DNA from: Streptomyces ochraceiscleroticus
GTDB taxonomy: Bacteria > Actinomycetota > Actinomycetes > Streptomycetales > Streptomycetaceae
Reading direction: 5' to 3'
DNA: 64,000 nt
NCBI RefSeq assembly: GCF_000720485.1
Contig: NZ_JOAX01000002.1
Location: 310,001 to 374,000 of the forward strand
Under the pieces are notes generated by a model, which saw nothing but the letters and a program-made list of their open reading frames with translations, searched no databases and was not told where the DNA came from. A program made the translations under genes and the position numbers. Positions 59,060 to 64,000 of this stretch are shown in pieces. Position 1 is the first letter of the stretch; the number at the start of each line of letters is the position of its first letter.

Positions 59060-59206
59060 ATGGGCCTCATAGACCAGTTCCGGGCGAAGCAGCGGGAGCT
59101 CGACGAGCGGGCGCGGCAATTGACCGGTGACGAGGACGTGCCGGAGCGCACCCAAGAGGCGGCGTCCCGCCCGCGCAAGACCTCCGAGGAGGGCCTGGAC
59201 GCCTGA
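59060..59206 (+). CDS. Small helical hypothetical protein
   Basis: A 48-residue charged protein (LIDQFRAKQRELDERARQLTGDEDVPERTQEAASRPRKT) predicted as a single helix with disordered end. GGGAG before the ATG; TACGTT (59024-59029) upstream is a possible -10. Function unknown. A strong hairpin follows its stop. Confidence 0.6.
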   Translation: MGLIDQFRAKQRELDERARQLTGDEDVPERTQEAASRPRKTSEEGLDA

Positions 59207-59224
59207 GGCCGGACTTCGCGGCAC

Positions 59225-59255
59225 GAGGGGCGCACCCGAAGCGGGTGCGCCCCTC
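59225..59255. terminator. Bidirectional terminator
   Basis: Perfect 13-bp arms 59225-59237 (GAGGGGCGCACCC) and 59243-59255, 5-nt loop, between convergent genes. Confidence 0.85.
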
Positions 59256-59270
59256 ACGCGCGTCACATGT

Positions 59271-62200
59271 TCATTCCCGCGGCGGCAGCGCCGGCCGGCT
59301 GTTGTCGGGGACATTGGCGAGCCCGGGCGGGTCCGTCGCCGGGTGCCGCTCCAGCAGCTCCAGTGCCGTACGGACGGCGACGCCGAGCTGCGGGTTGCGG
59401 CCCTCCGCCCACTGGAGCGGCGAGCGCAGCGCCTGGATGTCGGCCTCCACGCCGTGGTTCTCCACGTCCCAGCCGTACGCGTCGAACCACGCGGCGTTCA
59501 TCGGGACGGTGATCGACGTGCCGTCGCCGAGGCGGTGCCGGCCGGTCATCCCGACCACCCCGCCCCAGGTGCGCAGGCCCACCACGGGCCCGATGCCCTG
59601 GAGTTTGAAGGCCGCGATGATCATGTCGCCGTCGGAGGACGTCATCTCGTCCGCGACCGCGACGACCGGGCCGCGCGGCGCGTTGGACACGTACGTCACC
59701 GGCTGCGCGTCCCGGGTCAGGTCCCAGCCGACGATCGTGCGGGTCAGCTTCTCGATGACCAGCTCGGAGATGTTGCCGCCGGCGTTGCCCCGTACGTCGA
59801 CGATCAGCGCCGGGTGCGAGACCTCCATCCGCAGGTCGCGGTTGAACTGCGCCCAGCCGGAGCCGCCCATGTCGGGGATGTGCAGATAGCCGCACTTGCC
59901 GCCGCTCAGCTCGCGGACCACCTCGCGGCGCTTGGCCACCCAGTCCTGGTACCGCAGCGGCCGCTCGTCGATCAGCGGCACGATGGCCACGCGGCGCGAG
60001 CGGCCGTCGCCCTCGGGGGCCTCGAAGGTCAGCTCCACTGTGGTGCCGCCCGCCGCCGCCAGCAGCGGGAACGGGCCCGTCACCGGGTCGACCGCGCGGC
60101 CGTCGATGTGCGTGAGCACCGAGCCCTCGCGGATGCCCGTACCGGCCAGCGGGGAGCGGGCCTTGGAGTCGGAGGAGTCGCCGGGCAGGATGCGATTGAG
60201 GATCCAGCGGTCGTTGCGGCACACGAAGTTGGCGCCCAGCAGGCCGATCGCGCGCTGGTAGTGCGGCGGGCCTTCGTTGCGCCGCGCGCCGGTGACGTAC
60301 GCGTGCGAGGTCCCCAGCTCGCCCATCACCTCGCGCAGCAGGTCGGCGAACTCGTCCGGGGAGGCGACCCGTTCGACCAGCGGGCGGTACTGGTCCAGCA
60401 CGGCGCCCCAGTCGATGCCGCACATGCCCGGGTCCCAGAAGTAGGAGCGCACGATCCGGCCCGCCTCGTCGAACGCCTGCCGCCACTCCGCCGCGGGGTC
60501 CACGTCGTGCAGGATGCGCCGCAGGTCCAGGAAGACCGTGGAGTCGGCGTCCGGGGTCTCCAGCGCGGGCACGGACCGGAGGTCGCCCTCGTCGTTGATC
60601 ACCAGACGCGTGCCGTCGCCGCTGAGCGCGTAGGAGTCGATCGAGCCGGTCAGCTCCGTGCGCTTGGCCTTGACCAGGTCGAAGTGTTCCAGCGTCGGCT
60701 GGCCCGAGGTGTTGTCGGGGTTGGCGAAGGTCTCGCCCAGCGCGCCGGAGATCGGCCAGCGCAGCCACACCAGCCCGCCGCCGGCCACCGGTGAGAGCGC
60801 GGAGTACTTCGAGGCCGCGACCGGGAACGGCGTCACCCGGCTGGCCAGCCCCTCCACCTCCACCAGCACCATGCCCTCGGCCGCCGTGTCCACCGGGTCC
60901 AGGCCGCCGGCCGCCGGCCGGCCCTCCGGGGAGAGCGCGAAGGGCGAGGGGGTGGCCGAGGAGAGCGGGACCAGATAGGGGCGGCAGCCCAGCGGGAAGG
61001 ACAGGTCGCCGGTGTGCACGTCGTAGACCGGGTCGAAGCCGCGCCAGGACAGGAACGCCAGGTAGCGGCCGTCGCGGGTGAAGACCGGCTGCTCGTCCTC
61101 GAAGCGCCCGTTGGTGACGTCCACGACGAGGCCGTCACCCAGCTTGGCGATCTTGATCTTCCGCAGCGACCGGCCGATGCCCGGATGCGACCAGGTCAGC
61201 CACTTGGAATCGGGGGAGAACGCCAGGTCGCGCACCGGGCCGTTGTCCGAGCGCACCAGCTCGGTGACCTCGCCGTCGCCCTCCTCGGAGGCGTCCACCA
61301 GCAGCAGGCGCCCGTCGTTCGCGGCCACCGCCAGCCGCTCGCCGTCCGGCGCCGACACCAGCTCGTGCACCCGGCCGAGCTGCCCGGCGGCGAGCCGGCG
61401 AGGCTCCCCGGGCCCGGACGCCTTCGGCAGGTCGGAGATCTCGATGGCGTCCTCGCCCACCACGTCGGTGACGTAGGCGATCCGGCCCGTGCCGCCCAGC
61501 ATCTCGGGCAGCCGGACCCGCACACCGGGGATGTCGTGGATCGTGCGCGCCGGGCCGTCGCGGTGCGTGAGCCAGTACAGGCTGCCGCGGACGCCGACCG
61601 CGCTGGCCCGGCCCGTGGCGTCCACCGCGAGGGAGGTGACGTTGGCGGCGGCGGGCACCTGATGCGTGCGGCGGCCCGTGCGCGGCCCGCCGAGCCGGAC
61701 CGGCAGCTTGCGCGGCCTGCCCGCCGGACTCAGATCGTCCACCAGCCACAGCTCGCCCGCGCACTGGTACACGATGCGCTCGCCGTCGCTCGCCGCGTGC
61801 CGGGCGTAGAAGTCCGCGTGATCGGTGTGGCGGCGCAGGTCCGTGCCGTCGGGGAGGCACGAGTACACGTTGCCGACGCCCTCGTGGTCGGAGAGGAAGG
61901 CGATGCGGCCGTCGACGAACATCGGGGTGTCCAGATGGCCGTTGATCTCCGGCACGAGCTGTGTGCCGTGCAGCCACAGCCGCCCCGTCGCGCCGCCGCG
62001 GTACCGCTTCCAGGCCGCGGGCTCGTGCGGCGGGGTGCCGCTGAGCAGCAGCGTCTGGTGCTCGCCGTCGATGTCGGCGACCGCGATGTTCGACACCGGG
62101 CCCCACGGCAGCCGCCCGCCGGGGCTCCCGTCCGTCGGGACCTTGTACGCCCAGGAGTAGTACGAGAACGGCTGGCCGTGCGAGGAGACCGCCAGGATCT

Positions 62201-62612
62201 CGCCGTCCGGGGTCCAGCCGCACACCCGGGCGTCCGTGCTGCCCCAGTAGGTCAGCCGGCGGGCCGGGCCGCCCTCGGCCGGTACCAGATGGATCTCCGG
62301 GTCCAGGCTGCGCCACGTCATGAACGCGATCTCGCTGCCGTCGGGGGAGAAGCGCGGATGGCTCACACGGGTACGGTCCACGGTCAGCCGCCAGGCGCGG
62401 GGCGGCTCGGCGTCCTCCGGGACGACGGGTGCCACCCACAGGTCGTCCTCGGCGGCGAAGCACACCGTGTCCCCGTGGATATGGGGAAAGCGCAAGTAGG
62501 ACCCGCCGGTGGTGCCTCCGTCCGGCTTGACCGGCCGCAGGCGGCCGCGGGCTCTGGCGGGGGCGGACTGCGTCTCCGAGGGCGGCTCGACGGCCTCCTG
62601 TGCGTCGCTCAC
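59271..62612 (-). CDS. Tricorn protease homologue (S41 family)
   Basis: A 1113-residue protein. The N-terminal two thirds are WD40/beta-propeller-like repeats (VSHPRFSPDGSEIAFMTW, LAFSPDSKWLTWSHPG, EDEQPVFTRDGRYLAFLSW), then a PDZ domain (GSVLTHIDGRAVD) and the catalytic core VVAVADEMTSSDGDMIIAAFKLQGIGPVVGLRTWGG with the nucleophile Ser in TSSDGD. Tricorn degrades oligopeptides released by the proteasome. Start GTG 62612; a 3-codon ORF MDG overlaps the start, and no clear ribosome-binding site is seen. Confidence 0.93.
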   Translation of the reverse strand: MSDAQEAVEPPSETQSAPARARGRLRPVKPDGGTTGGSYLRFPHIHGDTVCFAAEDDLWVAPVVPEDAEPPRAWRLTVDRTRVSHPRFSPDGSEIAFMTWRSLDPEIHLVPAEGGPARRLTYWGSTDARVCGWTPDGEILAVSSHGQPFSYYSWAYKVPTDGSPGGRLPWGPVSNIAVADIDGEHQTLLLSGTPPHEPAAWKRYRGGATGRLWLHGTQLVPEINGHLDTPMFVDGRIAFLSDHEGVGNVYSCLPDGTDLRRHTDHADFYARHAASDGERIVYQCAGELWLVDDLSPAGRPRKLPVRLGGPRTGRRTHQVPAAANVTSLAVDATGRASAVGVRGSLYWLTHRDGPARTIHDIPGVRVRLPEMLGGTGRIAYVTDVVGEDAIEISDLPKASGPGEPRRLAAGQLGRVHELVSAPDGERLAVAANDGRLLLVDASEEGDGEVTELVRSDNGPVRDLAFSPDSKWLTWSHPGIGRSLRKIKIAKLGDGLVVDVTNGRFEDEQPVFTRDGRYLAFLSWRGFDPVYDVHTGDLSFPLGCRPYLVPLSSATPSPFALSPEGRPAAGGLDPVDTAAEGMVLVEVEGLASRVTPFPVAASKYSALSPVAGGGLVWLRWPISGALGETFANPDNTSGQPTLEHFDLVKAKRTELTGSIDSYALSGDGTRLVINDEGDLRSVPALETPDADSTVFLDLRRILHDVDPAAEWRQAFDEAGRIVRSYFWDPGMCGIDWGAVLDQYRPLVERVASPDEFADLLREVMGELGTSHAYVTGARRNEGPPHYQRAIGLLGANFVCRNDRWILNRILPGDSSDSKARSPLAGTGIREGSVLTHIDGRAVDPVTGPFPLLAAAGGTTVELTFEAPEGDGRSRRVAIVPLIDERPLRYQDWVAKRREVVRELSGGKCGYLHIPDMGGSGWAQFNRDLRMEVSHPALIVDVRGNAGGNISELVIEKLTRTIVGWDLTRDAQPVTYVSNAPRGPVVAVADEMTSSDGDMIIAAFKLQGIGPVVGLRTWGGVVGMTGRHRLGDGTSITVPMNAAWFDAYGWDVENHGVEADIQALRSPLQWAEGRNPQLGVAVRTALELLERHPATDPPGLANVPDNSRPALPPRE

Positions 62613-62762
62613 CCGTCCATCGTTTCGGCCTGGGCAAGCCGCGGCAACTCGACTCCCATAAGTCACCCCAAGGGGTGACGGAGCGTGGTGCCATGCTCCA
62701 CGCTTCCCTCCGGGCGTGCGCCGGTGCCGTATGCGGTGGTGTCCGATGTCATATCGCGCCCC

Positions 62763-62787
62763 TTCCGGTACGGAACGAAACGTTCCG
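62763..62787. promoter_or_regulatory. Overlapping inverted repeats, possible operator
   Basis: TTCCG-GTA-CGGAA (62763-62775) and CGGAACG-AAA-CGTTCCG (62771-62787) share a central arm, giving two competing perfect dyads. Confidence 0.45.
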
Positions 62788-62913
62788 CGGCCGCCGCAGA
62801 CCCGGTGGAAAGTGGTGGATTGCCACTGTTTGCCGGTACCGGTCTGGGGATGCCCCCGGCGGACGCAGGGGTAGTGACCTCCCCGAACGGACAGTTCCGC
62901 GGTACGGGCGCTC

Positions 62914-62930
62914 TTGCACATGATTTGCAG
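62914..62930 (+). promoter_or_regulatory. Nur-box-like sequence (nickel-responsive)
   Basis: TTGCAC-ATGAT-TTGCAG matches the Streptomyces Nur consensus TTGCAA-N5-TTGCAA at 5 of 6 positions in each half, with the correct 5-nt spacing. It lies 47 nt before the transporter ATG, suggesting nickel-dependent repression. Confidence 0.55.
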
Positions 62931-62976
62931 TACGACCACCATGAGTGGGTTACGACCACGAGCGGAGAGCCCAGCC

Positions 62977-64000
62977 ATGCATGTCCCCGACGGATTCATC
63001 AATGCCCCGGTCTCGGTGGCGACCGGTGCGGTCGCCGCGGCCGCCGTCGCGGTCAGCCTGCGCGGCGCCCGCCGCGAGCTGGGCGGCGACGGCCTGGGCG
63101 GGGAGCGCACCGCGCCGCTCGCCGGCCTCGTCGCCGCGTTCATCTTCGCCGTACAGATGCTGAACTTCCCGGTCGCCGCCGGGACCAGCGGCCACCTCCT
63201 CGGCGGAGCGCTGGCCGCGATACTCGTCGGCCCGTACACCGGCGTCCTCTGCGTCTCCGTCGTCCTCCTCATGCAGGGCGTCCTCTTCGCCGACGGCGGC
63301 CTCACCGCGCTCGGCGTCAACATCACCGACATGGCGGTGACCACGACGGTCGTCGCCTATCTGCTCTTCCGCGGCCTGGTGAAGGTGCTGCCGCGCAAGC
63401 GCCGCTCGATCACGGTCGCGAGCTTCGTCGCCGCGCTGGTCTCCGTCCCCGCCGCCGCCCTCGTCTTCACCCTGATCTACGCGCTCGGCGGCACCGCCGA
63501 CGTCTCCACCGGCAAGGTGCTGACCGCCATGGTCGGCGTGCACGTCCTCATCGGCATCGGCGAGGCCGTCATCACCGCCCTCACGGTCGGCGCGGTGATC
63601 GCCGTACGGCCCGACCTCGTGTACGGCGCCCGCGGCCTCAGCAAGCCGCTCGAACTGAAGGTCGTTCCCGTCGCCGCGCCCGCGGCACCGGGCGCGCCCC
63701 GCCCCGAGCCCGCCGCCGCCCCGGTGGCCGCGTCCGAGGCGGCGCCCACGGCCGAGGCCGAGCCCAAGGCCCCCGCGCCGGCCCCCGCCCACCGCTCCAC
63801 CAAGCGCGTCTGGCTCGCCGGCGTCGCCGCCGCCCTGGTCTGCGCCGGCGGCGTCAGCTACTACGCCTCCGCCAGCCCCGACGGCCTGGAGAAGGTCGCC
63901 CACGACCAGGGCATCGACAAGCAGGCGAAGGACCACGCCGCCAAGGACTCCCCGCTCGCCGACTACAGCGTCAAGGACATCACCGACGCCCGGCTCTCCG
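62977..64000 (+). CDS. CbiMN/NikMN-type energy-coupling factor importer (partial)
   Basis: The 5' 341 codons of a fused M-N component. MHVPDGFI is the metal-binding N-terminus of CbiM/NikM; six or so helices follow, including LNFPVAAGTSGHLLGGALAAILVGPYTGVLCVSVVLLMQGVLFADGGLTALGVNITDM. After an Ala/Pro-rich linker another helix leads to SASPDGLEKVAHDQG, the PDGLE (CbiN/NikN) module. It imports Co or Ni with Q and O subunits expected downstream. GGAGAG precedes the ATG. The Nur-like box favours nickel. It runs off the window edge. Confidence 0.9.
   Translation, partial: MHVPDGFINAPVSVATGAVAAAAVAVSLRGARRELGGDGLGGERTAPLAGLVAAFIFAVQMLNFPVAAGTSGHLLGGALAAILVGPYTGVLCVSVVLLMQGVLFADGGLTALGVNITDMAVTTTVVAYLLFRGLVKVLPRKRRSITVASFVAALVSVPAAALVFTLIYALGGTADVSTGKVLTAMVGVHVLIGIGEAVITALTVGAVIAVRPDLVYGARGLSKPLELKVVPVAAPAAPGAPRPEPAAAPVAASEAAPTAEAEPKAPAPAPAHRSTKRVWLAGVAAALVCAGGVSYYASASPDGLEKVAHDQGIDKQAKDHAAKDSPLADYSVKDITDARLS

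Larger units (their letters stand above)
62613..62976. other. Divergent control region of tricorn and CbiMN genes
   Basis: 364 bp without a credible gene. It holds overlapping dyads at 62763-62787, a GTTCCGCGG direct repeat (62782-62790, 62894-62902) and a Nur-like box. No cobalamin riboswitch is recognisable. Confidence 0.5.

Noticed and set aside
62613..62976. Cobalamin riboswitch before the CbiMN gene
   Set aside because: I looked for the conserved B12-box elements and saw none; a Nur-like box fits better.

Overview
The window is chromosomal DNA from a Streptomyces. The very high G+C in third codon positions, the frequent GTG and TTG starts, the HrdD sigma factor, the SepX/GlpR septation gene, a CIRCE element and a Nur-like box all fit. 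It looks like ordinary genome core rather than one mobile island. I see no integrase, transposase, CRISPR array, rRNA or complete secondary-metabolite cluster.

Layout. 1-4.4 kb: the end of an MFS efflux gene facing a MarR gene, two PPOX-fold flavin enzymes, a small membrane protein, a GNAT acetyltransferase and hrdD. 4.4-8.5 kb: a fructose operon (DeoR regulator, fruK, fruA), closed by a strong hairpin. 8.5-15.6 kb: two YkuD-type L,D-transpeptidases, a CaiB/BaiF CoA-transferase, small membrane proteins, a P1 peptidase and a truncated haemoglobin. 15.6-22 kb: an O-methyltransferase, an M20 amidohydrolase, a MerR-PP2C fusion, a sulfide:quinone reductase-like enzyme and a stand-alone N-terminal piece of acetyl-CoA synthetase. 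22-27.7 kb: mscL, MTA phosphorylase, fmdB behind a CIRCE operator, an MFS transporter with a long structured leader, and a proton antiporter. 27.9-36.9 kb: penicillin acylase, 5-FTHF cyclo-ligase, then a co-directional galU-glp(moeA-like)-moaC-mogA-GNAT-glpR/sepX group and tRNA-Ala(CGC). 37-49.9 kb: a DUF2637 pair, the remnant of an extradiol (VOC) dioxygenase, an M23 peptidase, a GH38 mannosidase, an XRE regulator, a TipAS-type MerR with a GT-B glycosyltransferase, a YtrA-type ABC operon and exonuclease III. 49.9-54.5 kb: a lower-GC accessory patch with a three-gene WXG-like/large helical protein/anchored Cys protein operon and a secreted lectin-like protein with a His-rich tail. 54.6-64 kb: a MerR gene divergent from a BVMO-hydrolase-SDR operon, a tricorn protease and the start of a Nur-box-preceded CbiMN/NikMN importer.

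The best leads are the WXG-like three-gene operon, the TipAS/glycosyltransferase pair with its 19-bp-spacer promoter and dyad, the CIRCE site before fmdB, the uORF-bearing leader of the MFS gene, the Nur-like box before the importer, and the glp/glpR division genes among the molybdenum-cofactor genes. Several genes also have a TANNNT box placed 6-7 nt before the start codon, which points to leaderless mRNAs.
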